Below are positions 13,584 to 22,568 of a DNA stretch of 23,585 bases, piece by piece. Below the pieces are notes generated by a model. That model saw only the letters and a list, made by a program, of their open reading frames with translations. It was not told the origin of the DNA and ran no database searches. Position numbers and translations under genes: made by a program. Positions within the stretch are counted from its first letter, which is position 1, and each line of letters starts with the position of its first letter. The stretch covers positions 1 through 23,585 of the forward strand of contig JAPZAN010000242.1 in the NCBI GenBank assembly GCA_027460605.1, read 5' to 3'. Origin of the DNA: Candidatus Methanoperedens sp. Lineage in GTDB: Archaea; Halobacteriota; Methanosarcinia; Methanosarcinales; Methanoperedenaceae.

Positions 13584-14072
13584 CTAAGGCCTCCAGACCT
13601 TAATGCCTTTGATTCGATCGAAATCTGCATCATTCGTCGCTATATCTATTATGCCTCCGGATTGCATCACTGCCAGGTGAGATGCATCGTGCGTCAAAAG
13701 CATATTTGTTTTTGCAATCTCAACAGAGCTTTCAAAAATCATTGGTGTAATCCCCTTGATTGTAAGGTTCTCAATTCTCTGTATTCTTTGGATATCTTTC
13801 CATGAGTTCTCAAGGAGGGGAATATTCTTAGGATTTTTCTTTAAAAAAGACACAGTATCTTTTAGGGATATCTGAAATTTATTGGACGCCTCCATTAAGA
13901 TCATCTTAAAAAGTACTTCATCCAGAACGAGGGTCGAGGTTACACCATTCAGAATACCTTCTTCAACATCTTTTAAAATTCTATACGAACCATCACCAAA
14001 ATTTGGATGATTAAATACCTCATATAAGAAAATATTTGCATCTAAGAATACCGTTTTGCCTGCGGGAATCAA
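13584..14072 (-). CDS. VapC-like PIN-domain toxin
   Basis: This PIN-domain ribonuclease is 162 residues from TTG at 14072. The four acidic metal ligands are visible: D11 (VFLDANIF), E52 (TLVLDEVLF), D129 (LTHDASHLA) and D148 (ATNDADFD). These proteins cut RNA and are held inactive by the partner antitoxin encoded just upstream. The TTG start is preferred over an ATG at 14096 because GAGG stands 7 bases before it, it lies 2 bases after the antitoxin stop, and family members begin close to the FLDAN strand. The gene is intact. Confidence 0.85.
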   Translation of the reverse strand: MIPAGKTVFLDANIFLYEVFNHPNFGDGSYRILKDVEEGILNGVTSTLVLDEVLFKMILMEASNKFQISLKDTVSFLKKNPKNIPLLENSWKDIQRIQRIENLTIKGITPMIFESSVEIAKTNMLLTHDASHLAVMQSGGIIDIATNDADFDRIKGIKVWRP

Positions 14073-14074
14073 GC

Positions 14075-14305
14075 TTAAGCCTCGTTGAGTTCCCATACTT
14101 CAGTTGAAATAATTTCATCGATTTTGTTTTTATTCTCTACTTTGATAGAGCCACGAAGCTCATCTACAATAGTTCGCTTCGGTACGATTAATAAATCATT
14201 ATCATGTTCTTTCAATATTATTTTATCACCCACTTTCAATCTGAACTTTTCCATTAGTATTTCAGGGAATTCGATTAACCTCCCTTTTCTGATTACAACT
14301 TCCAT
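14075..14305 (-). CDS. VapB-like AbrB/SpoVT antitoxin
   Basis: The first half of this 76-residue protein is a swapped-hairpin AbrB-type DNA-binding domain: MEVVIRKGRLIEFPEILMEK, then LKVGDKIILKEHDNDLLIVP. The C-terminal tail (DEIISTEVWELNEA) is acidic and would wrap the toxin. ATG 14305 is chosen because it fits the family start and has GAGG nine bases upstream; a TTG at 14320 is in frame. It is followed at once by the PIN toxin, the standard antitoxin-toxin order, and such pairs usually repress their own promoter. Confidence 0.82.
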   Translation of the reverse strand: MEVVIRKGRLIEFPEILMEKFRLKVGDKIILKEHDNDLLIVPKRTIVDELRGSIKVENKNKIDEIISTEVWELNEA

Positions 14306-14362
14306 TTTAATTCGCCTCAACGAAGATATATATTCAAATCTTTATTACCTTTTCCATATGTT

Positions 14363-15487
14363 CTATTGTTTATAAATGCATGATAACTTCCCTGCAATCG
14401 CATCCCAATCATATTTTTCTGCCTCATTTTTAGCAGCACCCGCCATCCTTTCCCGATGAGAAGCGTCCTTAACCAGCGAGCATATTGCGCTGCCGATTTC
14501 TGCCGCCTCAAGGTTCATTACCATACCCGTTTTTTCATTCACAAGCTCGCATGCCGCGTTCCCGGGGCTTTTGACCGTGATTACAGGCACACCGCATGCA
14601 AATGCCTCAATAACCACAATTCCAAACCCTTCCCGGCTTGAAGGTAGCACCAGTATTTTTGATGATTTTATCTTTGCGATTACCTCATCATATTCGATGA
14701 ACTCAAAGAACCTGACATTTTGCGAAAGTCCCAGTTTGAATGCAAGTTCAATCAGCTTTTCCTTTTCAGGCCCGTCGCCTATAATATGGCATTTTACTCC
14801 CGGCATCGTTTCCCTCACATGAGCCACCGCTTCAAGCAATACATCCACATTCTTTTCCCTGATTAACCGCCCCACAAAAATAATATCGCATTCATCTGGA
14901 GACGGCGGAATGATGGAAATCCTTTTTAAATCAATACCGTTCGGCACGATATGGATTTTATTGCCATTAACACCTAGTAATTCAAGCCTATTTTTAGTCA
15001 TGTTCGATACTGCAATGTAATTGGATACTATTTTTGAAACGATATATTCCACCTGTTTCCCGAAAAAACCAGGCGAGCCCATATATTCATACCAGTAATC
15101 ACCCCATACCTCATGCCATGTGATTACAACCGGCGTTCTCCTGATAATAGATGCAAGTTTCGCACTAAAACATGAAAAATACGGGAAAGCGCTTGCATCA
15201 ATCAAATCAAACTTCTCCCTTACCAGATATGGGAAAAGCTTGAGCGCGAATATTATTGCCTCGGTTATTGACCTTCTGCCGTTGACATATAATTCCATTG
15301 GCGCACAAACGCCGTGCAGGGTCATGCCTTCATACTGCATCTGGTCAGAGCCGTCCCACCATTTAACCCCAAAAACATGCACCTCATTCCCCTGCTCTGC
15401 CAATCTTTTGCCGACTTCGTATATCCGCTTCTCTGCGCCCCCTTTTACCCATGGATAAACAGCGTCGTAAACGAAAGCTATTCTCAT
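14363..15487 (-). CDS. GT4-family glycosyltransferase
   Basis: This 374-residue GT-B enzyme opens MRIAFVYDAVYPWVKGGAEK, the acceptor-side glycine loop. Its C-terminal half has IHIVPNGIDL, IIFVGRLIREKNVDVLLEA, CHIIGDGPEK and the E-x7-E signature in SREGFGIVVIEAFACGVPVI. Such enzymes add sugars from nucleotide donors to lipid-linked glycans on the cytoplasmic face. The frame extends further upstream, but the ATG at 15487 matches the family start and overlaps the GT2 stop by 4 bases (ATGA), so the two are translated together. Donor and acceptor cannot be told from the sequence. Confidence 0.88.
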   Translation of the reverse strand: MRIAFVYDAVYPWVKGGAEKRIYEVGKRLAEQGNEVHVFGVKWWDGSDQMQYEGMTLHGVCAPMELYVNGRRSITEAIIFALKLFPYLVREKFDLIDASAFPYFSCFSAKLASIIRRTPVVITWHEVWGDYWYEYMGSPGFFGKQVEYIVSKIVSNYIAVSNMTKNRLELLGVNGNKIHIVPNGIDLKRISIIPPSPDECDIIFVGRLIREKNVDVLLEAVAHVRETMPGVKCHIIGDGPEKEKLIELAFKLGLSQNVRFFEFIEYDEVIAKIKSSKILVLPSSREGFGIVVIEAFACGVPVITVKSPGNAACELVNEKTGMVMNLEAAEIGSAICSLVKDASHRERMAGAAKNEAEKYDWDAIAGKLSCIYKQ

Positions 15488-16617
15488 TTTTCCTTTTTTT
15501 CCAGCATGAAGATGCTTATAATGAGCGTTGAAAAAATTACCTGGATGCCCATAGCTGCAAGCGCGACCGAGATTACCGCATTCCCCACCTCTGAAAGCGA
15601 ACTGTAGCCGGAAGAAATCCATTTGAGGAGTATTTTTGAACCCAGAACCATGCCTGCAAAGAATAACAATACGCCAATCAATAACCCGTATTCAAGGGAA
15701 TGATAGTCCAAGAATTTTGCAGTTATTCCGGTCCTATCTATCTTATTATGCACTATGCCGTAAACTTTCATGAAACTGCCTGTAGCTATCATCTGCGTTC
15801 CTATTATCGCAAGCATGCTTCCAAGAATGAAAGAGTGAAGGCTCGTGGTTTCCACGTTACCGCGAATTGCCAGCGTTAGCGTCATGAATGCACCAAGGAC
15901 GAACAGCAATAAACCCGGTATGTAGAAAAACGGCGTTGGATTGTACAGCATCATGAACCGCAGATGCCGCCATCCATCTCCCCAGGAGTGAAGTTTTGAA
16001 GGGGTCTGTCTTGGATAGTAGGTGATAGGAACTTCGGTTATTCGAAGCTTTTTCCTTGCAGCCTCGATAATCATCTCGCTTGCAAATTCCATGCCTTCAC
16101 TTTTTATATCCAGCCTATCATAAGCTTCCCTTGTGATCACGCGCATACCGCTATGGGCATCACTTATGTTTGTTTTAAAAAGCCAGTTAAGCATCCATGT
16201 CAGTACCGGGTTCCCGATATACCTGTGCAGCCAGGGCATGGCGTTCTTCCTGATATCGCCCTTTAAACGCGTCCCCATTACGAAATCCGCTTCGCCTGCA
16301 ACGAGGGGTTTTAAAAACTTCGGCATCTCCCTCATATCATACGTATCGTCCGCATCAGCCAGGACAATAATTGTTCCCCAGGCATGCCTGAACCCTTCCA
16401 GATAAGCATTGCCGTATCCTTTTTTTTGAGGGATTACGATTCTTGCTCCTGATTCTTCGGCGATTTTCCTGGAATTATCTGTTGAATTGTCAGATACGAT
16501 TATTTCCCCGTCAATTCCTTCCTTTTCAAGGGTTGCATTCGCTTTTCTGATGACCTCCCCTATTGTTTTCTCCTCGTTCATGCAGGGGATTATAACAGAT
16601 ACAAGAGGGTGGCTCAT
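15484..16617 (-). CDS. GT2-family glycosyltransferase, dolichol-phosphate-sugar synthase-like, membrane-anchored
   Basis: The N-terminal GT-A domain (about 1-230) begins VSVIIPCMNEEKTIGEVI, with VSDNSTDNS and the metal-binding DADD at 88-91. GMRVITREAY follows. The last 140 residues hold about four membrane helices (from FFYIPGLLLFVLGAF to VIFSTLIISIFML). This layout is that of AglD/AglJ-type enzymes, which charge dolichol phosphate with the first or last sugar in archaeal N-glycosylation. It lies 60 bases downstream of aglB and overlaps a GT4 gene, fitting a role in building the glycan AglB transfers. Sugar specificity is unknown. Confidence 0.88.
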   Translation of the reverse strand: MSHPLVSVIIPCMNEEKTIGEVIRKANATLEKEGIDGEIIVSDNSTDNSRKIAEESGARIVIPQKKGYGNAYLEGFRHAWGTIIVLADADDTYDMREMPKFLKPLVAGEADFVMGTRLKGDIRKNAMPWLHRYIGNPVLTWMLNWLFKTNISDAHSGMRVITREAYDRLDIKSEGMEFASEMIIEAARKKLRITEVPITYYPRQTPSKLHSWGDGWRHLRFMMLYNPTPFFYIPGLLLFVLGAFMTLTLAIRGNVETTSLHSFILGSMLAIIGTQMIATGSFMKVYGIVHNKIDRTGITAKFLDYHSLEYGLLIGVLLFFAGMVLGSKILLKWISSGYSSLSEVGNAVISVALAAMGIQVIFSTLIISIFMLEKKEK

Positions 16618-16677
16618 GATGACTGTGATGTTTTGATATCTAAAAACCTTTTCTGAGCGATATTGATTCTTTCCGGT

Positions 16678-18999
16678 TTAAACCAGATCTACCTTAAGTT
16701 CCCGCCCCTCTTGAACATCCTGTTCATTAACTGAAACTTTTGTTGAGATATTTCCATTTTGAATAACATAATCTCCTAATGCTCTGGTTTCATACTTGCC
16801 GCCCATAGTAGAATATGGGACTTTGATTTCATACCTGCCATTGCTGGCAATTGTTTTCCATGTACCGGTCATGGTTCTGCCCTGGTTGGTCACAATATCC
16901 AGTGTTGCCCTGACTTCCCCATCGGCTGCCCTTCCTGAAATTGTAGCCCCCCCCACATATTCAAAAATTTTCACGTATTTTATATCCGGGCTCTTGATAG
17001 CAGTCGTACTTGATTCTAATATCAGGCGATAATGACCAAGCCCGTTCCCGTCAAAAACGTGAAGCTTTGATAACATGGTGTCAAAAAATTTCTTATTTTC
17101 GTTATTAACACTGCGTATCTCGCCTATGTCCGAGACAGTCTTAATTTCATAATAATCCTCCGGTCTTTTGCCTGCCATCAATGCTATTGATTTAAATTTA
17201 AGTTTAAGCATCTGGGCATCTGTTATGATATAGCGGACGTTCCTTTTGTCAAGAATTTCATTTGCAGTTTTTTCATCCGGTTCTGTGAAAAATCGCGCAG
17301 CATCGTCAATGCCAGTCTGGAAATTGTTTGCTACCACAGGGCGCTGGGCAATAAATAAAATCCAGTTCCCAGAATCCCACCAGCTCATCACACCGTATTC
17401 AGGAGTTTCATCCGGTGCATCATAGTAACTTGTGGGCTGGGAATTGTCTTTAAGCCACATATACGAATCGCGAAAATCCGGCTCGGGCGTTCCTATGGTG
17501 CCGCTTGCCATGGATTTTATAACAAAAATATTCGAAATGGCAATAAGGAAAAGCAGGATTAAACTGATATTTAGAATTACACTTGAACCTGAACCTGTCT
17601 CCCGCTGACCTTTTCTCTTTTTCCTGGAAACTGCAACAACTTTTTTTTCCTCAAATGGCTTCAATACACCAACAATAAAATATGCTGTAAAAATTGCAAT
17701 GTTCACGGCAAGGAGATAAATAAAACGTCTCTGCAGGACTGTAAGTACCAGGATAATTAAAGACCATGTTATTAAAAATACAGCTTCGGGGGGATATTTT
17801 TCCCTGGTGGTCTTATAAATAAAATATATGAGAGCCAGTAATGCAATATAAAAGGTAAAGCCAAAAGCATTCCAGACATTGGCAAGTGTGAACCCTCCGG
17901 ATGGCGTATTAAATAGCGGCACTGCTTCCTGGATAGTGGCAAGCACACCTCCCCCGAAAAGATAACCTATGCCTTCTGTCATGGATTGATAGAACTGCGG
18001 GGCAAAAATTTCAAGGGCTTCCACCCCTCCACCAAATATCAATAATAATAATAATAGCGGGTTATACCACCATTTATTGAATTGCAATTTTTGCATCGCA
18101 AAAAGAAGCGCACATAGGAAAAAAAAGACAGACAGGAATGCGACCTGGAACATAGTAGGTAAATAGGAGATGAATTCAAATCCTGTCCCACCGGATACTG
18201 CTACTGGAAAAATAATCAAAATGGAAACAAGGAATGTTATGCCGCCTGTTAATAACAAATAAGAGCAATCGCGCCCGAACTTCCTATCGAGCACAAACTG
18301 GATGGGGATATAAAGTCCTATGAGCCCTACGAAAATAGGAGCGCCGTCCCATGTGAATATCGAGAGCGCCAGTAATATGCCTGTAATTACGGGAAATAAC
18401 GAATTTTTTATTATGTTTGCCCTGAAATTGCCAGACGTTATTTTGTTTTGCTGCATCCGTTTTATTGCAATGATGAAACACAGATAAGCCGCAGTGGAAA
18501 GCAGCGTCTCGGCGACATGATGGTCAGCATATCCGAGAAAAGAAACATACACATGGGACGGGGTTATTGCAAAAACACCTGCGCCGATGAGCCCCGCGCG
18601 CCAGTCGAATATTTTTTCAGTAATTGCAAATACAAGCCACACTGTCAATACACCGAGCAAAGGGGGGATGAGCGCGGCTGTCAGTTCTATTGTATGGATT
18701 GAGGGGCTTCCTGCTCCTACCAGGAGTGCAACTGCGGCAATAAACATGTCGTATAGAGGCGCCCAGGTGATTTTTGAACCATACGGGAAATCAATATATG
18801 AATCAAATGAAAGGACTGTCGGGAAATGGGCGACTGTCGCAAAAATGCGCCTTATATGATAATATGAATCCGCCCCGAGTATGGTTATATTCCCGCCTGA
18901 AAAAACAACCGGTACGACCCACAGCCTTACAGCAAGCGCCAGAAGCAGTATCAAAAGCAGGAATTTATTTCTATTTTTTTCTGTTATGATTGCGTGCAT
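16678..18999 (-). CDS. aglB: AglB/STT3 oligosaccharyltransferase
   Basis: The N-terminal 480 or so residues form many membrane helices. The first extracellular loop carries the catalytic Asp in GADSYYHIRR (D44), and ADHHVAE is the second metal-site motif. The soluble domain contains the invariant WWDSGNW at about 539-545, the sequon-recognition motif. At 773 residues it is at the short end for archaeal AglB, with a small beta-rich tail ending RELKVDLV. The enzyme moves the lipid-linked glycan onto Asn of N-X-S/T outside the cell. AGGGAAG precedes the ATG. It is first in a leftward run with two glycosyltransferases and is transcribed away from a sequon-rich surface protein. Confidence 0.93.
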   Translation of the reverse strand: MHAIITEKNRNKFLLLILLLALAVRLWVVPVVFSGGNITILGADSYYHIRRIFATVAHFPTVLSFDSYIDFPYGSKITWAPLYDMFIAAVALLVGAGSPSIHTIELTAALIPPLLGVLTVWLVFAITEKIFDWRAGLIGAGVFAITPSHVYVSFLGYADHHVAETLLSTAAYLCFIIAIKRMQQNKITSGNFRANIIKNSLFPVITGILLALSIFTWDGAPIFVGLIGLYIPIQFVLDRKFGRDCSYLLLTGGITFLVSILIIFPVAVSGGTGFEFISYLPTMFQVAFLSVFFFLCALLFAMQKLQFNKWWYNPLLLLLLIFGGGVEALEIFAPQFYQSMTEGIGYLFGGGVLATIQEAVPLFNTPSGGFTLANVWNAFGFTFYIALLALIYFIYKTTREKYPPEAVFLITWSLIILVLTVLQRRFIYLLAVNIAIFTAYFIVGVLKPFEEKKVVAVSRKKRKGQRETGSGSSVILNISLILLFLIAISNIFVIKSMASGTIGTPEPDFRDSYMWLKDNSQPTSYYDAPDETPEYGVMSWWDSGNWILFIAQRPVVANNFQTGIDDAARFFTEPDEKTANEILDKRNVRYIITDAQMLKLKFKSIALMAGKRPEDYYEIKTVSDIGEIRSVNNENKKFFDTMLSKLHVFDGNGLGHYRLILESSTTAIKSPDIKYVKIFEYVGGATISGRAADGEVRATLDIVTNQGRTMTGTWKTIASNGRYEIKVPYSTMGGKYETRALGDYVIQNGNISTKVSVNEQDVQEGRELKVDLV

Positions 19000-19036
19000 A
19001 GCCTACTTCCCTTCCTGAAATATCTAATATCTTGCA

Positions 19037-19049
19037 GGTATAAAAATTT
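19037..19049 (-). promoter_or_regulatory. Likely TATA box of aglB
   Basis: The minus strand AAATTTTTATACC is a typical archaeal TATA element. It is about 40-50 bases before the aglB ATG, leaving a leader of roughly 15-20 bases that contains AGGGAAG. The call is from position and composition only. Confidence 0.45.
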
Positions 19050-19210
19050 GTTTGTCTGAACCTGAAGGAGGGGTCATAGGAATAAATGTATCTACTGCTC
19101 CAGAAATTATTTATGCAGTGATTTATCACGCCCGGTCTTTATACGAGCCGGTATAATTGCTTGACAATCTAAAAATTTATAAAAAATAACTCATTTAAAA
19201 TCCGTAAGTA

Positions 19211-19258
19211 TTATATATCCTGCATAGCAATATGTAAGCTAGGGAATATTTGAGGAGG
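19211..19258 (+). promoter_or_regulatory. Promoter region and strong ribosome binding site of the surface glycoprotein
   Basis: TTATATAT at 19211-19218 is a candidate TATA box; TTTATAAA at 19176-19183 is another. A perfect GGAGG lies at 19254-19258, seven bases before the in-frame GTT at 19266. Between aglB and this gene (19000-19265) I see only the two promoter zones and no further gene. Confidence 0.4.
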
Positions 19259-19265
19259 TTTAGTT

Positions 19266-21986
19266 GTTATAATTAGGAGATGTAATAATCTTATTGTAAC
19301 CCTGCTTTTGGCATTTCTGCTTTTCGGTATGCTGGCGGGGACGGCGAATGCGTTTTCTTTCAGGGGATATACTTATAATGAAACAAACGTCACGTTAAAT
19401 AATACGAATGTGAGTATCGAGATTTACACAATGGGGGGACAAGGACCATCTTTACAAGCTACTAACTATACATCAAGCGATGCAACAGGATATTTTAATT
19501 TATCGATTAACGGCTCATGGGACAATCAACAATATATGTACAAACCTGTATTGAAGCATTTTGCAAATAATGCAACAAACGGAACTCTTGACTGGATAGG
19601 TCAGTCGCTGCCGCAGTTCCCGAAAGATATGATTTCAAATCTCACTGTAAGCAGCCCGATGAATTTCTACCTGAGAAAGGGCGGCACGATAAACATACGT
19701 GCAAGAAGTGACATAAGTAACGTATCAACCAGAGTAGCGTTCAAATATATGATAAAAGATACGCGGGTGAGTTACGGGATAACTGAAAATTTTAATGTTG
19801 AACAAGAAAATGTGAACAACCTTTACGTTCCTCTGGAACGGAATTATTCTATCATGATTTTCCCGAACCAGAGCCTGCCCATAAGCTATAACCTGAATAA
19901 TCTTTCCACGTACACAGACAACAATGCAACTATCATCTTCAATACCTCCATAAGACCAATATGGGTCAACGGTTATGCGAATTTATCAAACGGCGTATCC
20001 AGCTTCACCAACCTGAGCATAATCACTTACCTGATGGAGCCCGGGGATATTATAGGTAAAGACCGTCCCATGCCTTCCAATATGAGCGCTTTCCGCAATA
20101 CTCCTGGTCCTGGTGGATCAAGCTTTTCAGATACATACTATGCAACAAACGGCTCTTACAATATTACTTTGCCGGGGTCTGCACAGGGTTCAGGTGCAAA
20201 CATACTGCTGTTTGCGACTGCATATAGCAGTTCAGGCGATGGTGTATATTACGGGGCATTCAAGAATATTACCATGAGCTATTCGGCATCCGATGTGCAG
20301 AACTTTAACTTCATACTGTACCCCCTGTTGGGGAATGTAGAAAACATCAACGTAAATGATGCAGGCATTCAGGGACCTAATACTCGAAACATTACAATCA
20401 GGCAGCTTCCTTTCCAATTGCTAAATGTAACTCAAAATCTAACTAACCAGTTTGCGCATATCGAGATAGAGGTTAATTACTCAGCAAACAGCAGCGCGCA
20501 TTTTAAATGGATGGTAGATGTCCAACCAACATCTAACGGCTCGTTCTCTATCCCTGCAATTAACGCAGACATAAGAAAGATCAACGTGTTCACCCAGAAT
20601 TTTGCACCAGTAAAAACTTCAAAGAACACCACTCAATTAGCAACGCGGCCTGTTAATATCACCCTGACGTCATTCAACAACCAAAAGCCTGATGGAACTC
20701 AGCTATCAGGCATATTCATGGATATGCTGCTGAGCAAAACCGAATGCGACCGTCCTGCACCGGCGTCAGGCTGTTCTTTGATGCCTGACCCAACAACGGG
20801 ACAGAACGAGACTGAATTTAATCCCTTTAAGGTTGTTCTGGGCGGCGGTAAGATAAGTCTCCGAATAAAGCAGACAAGCACAAGAATAACCGTACATTAC
20901 AAGAATGTTGATATGCTGGCATCAGGACCGCCCGACGCGCTATTCGATGACAGCGCAAGCCAGTCCCAGAGCGGCTCGGCAATCGACCAGGCATGGAGAT
21001 TCGGCAGCAAAGGTCCGGAAATCTATGACGAGGTCCTTATCGGGGTTCCCATCACTTCAGGCATGAGCGTTTCAAGCGTTAAACTGGGGAAACTTTATGA
21101 TGAGAACTGGAACTCAATATGGAACATAACCGATACCAACGCTGCTGCAAATATACCTTCTGATTACAGCCCGTTCCCTTCGACATGGTTCGGAACAGGC
21201 TATACTTGCAGTACTACTGACAGTTCGTCAACCTGCTACATCGACGCCACAAACGGCACCCTCTGGCTCCGAATCCCGCACTTTTCAGGCGTTGGTCCTA
21301 CGATTTCAGGAACAACATCTGCCGGCGGTAGCAGCGGCAGCACCGGCGGTGGCGGCATAGTCACATCCGAGCCTTATACCAACATAGAGAAGGCAGAGAG
21401 ATATGATAAGAACCTTATTGCCAACGTGCCTGTAACATACACATTCAAAGCGCCTGAACTCGATATATACGAAATAGCTGTTACAGGCAAAGAGAACGAA
21501 AACGGCATAGCCCTGAGAGTAGAGGCTCTTAAAGGCACATCAAAACTTGTAACAGTCCAGGCGCCAGGAACTGTGTATAAGAACGTGAACGTGTGGGCTG
21601 GCACAAAGAGGATGAAAGAAGCCTTAATCAGATTCAAGGTTGAGAACTCATGGCTCGGAAGCAACAGCCTTGCAGGCAGCGATATTAAGATGGTCAAGTG
21701 GGACGGCAGCCAGTGGACACAAATCGAAACTGCGGAAAAGACCAAGGACGATACATATACCTACTACGAGGCAAAGACGGACACCTTCTCAGTGTTCGCA
21801 ATAACCGGAGTAAAAGGCGGAGTAATAGTGCCCACAGCAACGCCGGCAGGTGTGGTAACAGAAACACCGGTTAAGCCAACAGGTACGGCTACCCCGGCAC
21901 CGACAAAGAAGGTACCCGGATTTGAATTTGCACTTGCAATAGCCATACTTTCAACGGCTTATCTGTCCGGCAGAATGAGAAGATGA
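19266..21986 (+). CDS. PGF-CTERM S-layer-like surface glycoprotein with PGF-pre-PGF domain, apparent GTT start
   Basis: Read from GTT at 19266 the protein has 906 residues and a full signal peptide: basic IIRRCNN, then LIVTLLLAFLLFGML and an AGTANA cleavage region. The first standard start, TTG at 19308, would lose the basic residues. About 33 N-X-S/T sequons lie in the first 700 residues. A Gly/Ser linker (about 675-690) leads to a PGF-pre-PGF domain (EPYTNIEKAERYDK… to DTFSVFAITG). A Thr/Pro-rich spacer then precedes VPGFEFALAIAIL and RMRR, the PGF-CTERM signal that archaeosortase A processes before lipid anchoring. It is exported and probably AglB-glycosylated. Its exact role is unknown; no catalytic motif was seen. 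Confidence 0.85.
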   Translation, partial: VIIRRCNNLIVTLLLAFLLFGMLAGTANAFSFRGYTYNETNVTLNNTNVSIEIYTMGGQGPSLQATNYTSSDATGYFNLSINGSWDNQQYMYKPVLKHFANNATNGTLDWIGQSLPQFPKDMISNLTVSSPMNFYLRKGGTINIRARSDISNVSTRVAFKYMIKDTRVSYGITENFNVEQENVNNLYVPLERNYSIMIFPNQSLPISYNLNNLSTYTDNNATIIFNTSIRPIWVNGYANLSNGVSSFTNLSIITYLMEPGDIIGKDRPMPSNMSAFRNTPGPGGSSFSDTYYATNGSYNITLPGSAQGSGANILLFATAYSSSGDGVYYGAFKNITMSYSASDVQNFNFILYPLLGNVENINVNDAGIQGPNTRNITIRQLPFQLLNVTQNLTNQFAHIEIEVNYSANSSAHFKWMVDVQPTSNGSFSIPAINADIRKINVFTQNFAPVKTSKNTTQLATRPVNITLTSFNNQKPDGTQLSGIFMDMLLSKTECDRPAPASGCSLMPDPTTGQNETEFNPFKVVLGGGKISLRIKQTSTRITVHYKNVDMLASGPPDALFDDSASQSQSGSAIDQAWRFGSKGPEIYDEVLIGVPITSGMSVSSVKLGKLYDENWNSIWNITDTNAAANIPSDYSPFPSTWFGTGYTCSTTDSSSTCYIDATNGTLWLRIPHFSGVGPTISGTTSAGGSSGSTGGGGIVTSEPYTNIEKAERYDKNLIANVPVTYTFKAPELDIYEIAVTGKENENGIALRVEALKGTSKLVTVQAPGTVYKNVNVWAGTKRMKEALIRFKVENSWLGSNSLAGSDIKMVKWDGSQWTQIETAEKTKDDTYTYYEAKTDTFSVFAITGVKGGVIVPTATPAGVVTETPVKPTGTATPAPTKKVPGFEFALAIAILSTAYLSGRMRR

Positions 21987-22012
21987 GAAATCATCTTCTT
22001 TTGTTTCTTTTT
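21978..22012 (+). terminator. Hairpin and T-rich terminator of the surface glycoprotein gene
   Basis: AGAAGATGA, loop GAAA, TCATCTTCT is a perfect 9-bp stem with a GNRA-type tetraloop. It is followed by a T-rich run (TTTGTTTCTTTTTT). The stop codon lies inside the left arm, so the hairpin begins in the last codons of the gene. Both the stem and the T-run favour termination in archaea. Confidence 0.75.
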
Positions 22013-22076
22013 TAAGTCTATTACTTTATTTCACCAAAATGATTATGCTTGCCGTAAACAATATCCATAGCAAGCC

Positions 22077-22568
22077 ATGAATAAAAACCTCAACATGATA
22101 TCGGGAAAAGTATGGAAATTCGGCGATAATATCGACACCGATGTCATTATTCCGGGTAAATATCTCCGCACCACAGATATGAATGTATTCGCATCCCATG
22201 TCATGGAGGGAATTGACCCTGAGTTCCCGAAAAAAGTGGATATCGGCGATATAATCGTGGCAGGGAAAAACTTCGGATGCGGCTCATCCCGCGAGCAAGC
22301 GCCCCTTGCTTTGAAACATGCAGGCATAGCATGTATCGTGGCAGAATCATTTGCCAGGATTTTTTTCAGGAACGCCATTAATGTCGGCCTGCCCATCATC
22401 GAAGCAAAAATTGACTGCATGGAAGGAGATATCATCGAAATCGACCTCGGGAATGGAATCGTAAAACATAAAGATAAGACATTTTCAGCCACAAAACTTC
22501 CGGATTTCCTTCGTGAGATACTCGCAGACGGCGGGCTTGTGGAACACCGCAAAAAGGTGAGTTCGTGA
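22077..22568 (+). CDS. 3-isopropylmalate dehydratase / homoaconitase small subunit (archaeal LeuD/HacB)
   Basis: This 163-residue swivelling domain of the aconitase family has GKVWKFGDNIDTDVIIPGKY, then LRTT, then AGKNFGCGSSREQAPLAL, the substrate-phosphate loop. It partners a separate large iron-sulfur subunit, not in this window. From memory of methanogen homoaconitase work, a YLRT loop (present here) marks the subunit that accepts homocitrate-series substrates, and YLVY-type loops mark isopropylmalate isomerases. Homoaconitase activity is therefore possible. No Shine-Dalgarno sequence precedes ATG 22077; ATG 22095 is an alternative. The next gene overlaps it by 4 bases. Confidence 0.88.
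   Translation: MNKNLNMISGKVWKFGDNIDTDVIIPGKYLRTTDMNVFASHVMEGIDPEFPKKVDIGDIIVAGKNFGCGSSREQAPLALKHAGIACIVAESFARIFFRNAINVGLPIIEAKIDCMEGDIIEIDLGNGIVKHKDKTFSATKLPDFLREILADGGLVEHRKKVSS

Noticed and set aside
19063..19140. Short plus-strand frame after GGAGGGG upstream of the surface glycoprotein
   Set aside because: It would need an ATA start, covers only about 20 codons and resembles nothing known; it more likely lies in the shared promoter region.
19123..19155. CCGG-flanked palindrome around TTTATACGAG between aglB and the surface protein gene
   Set aside because: Only the outer four bases pair; the inner part does not, so it is not a convincing hairpin or operator.
21374..21745. Minus-strand frame of 123 codons inside the surface glycoprotein gene
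   Set aside because: It lies opposite the conserved PGF-pre-PGF domain and has no supporting start signal or family resemblance.
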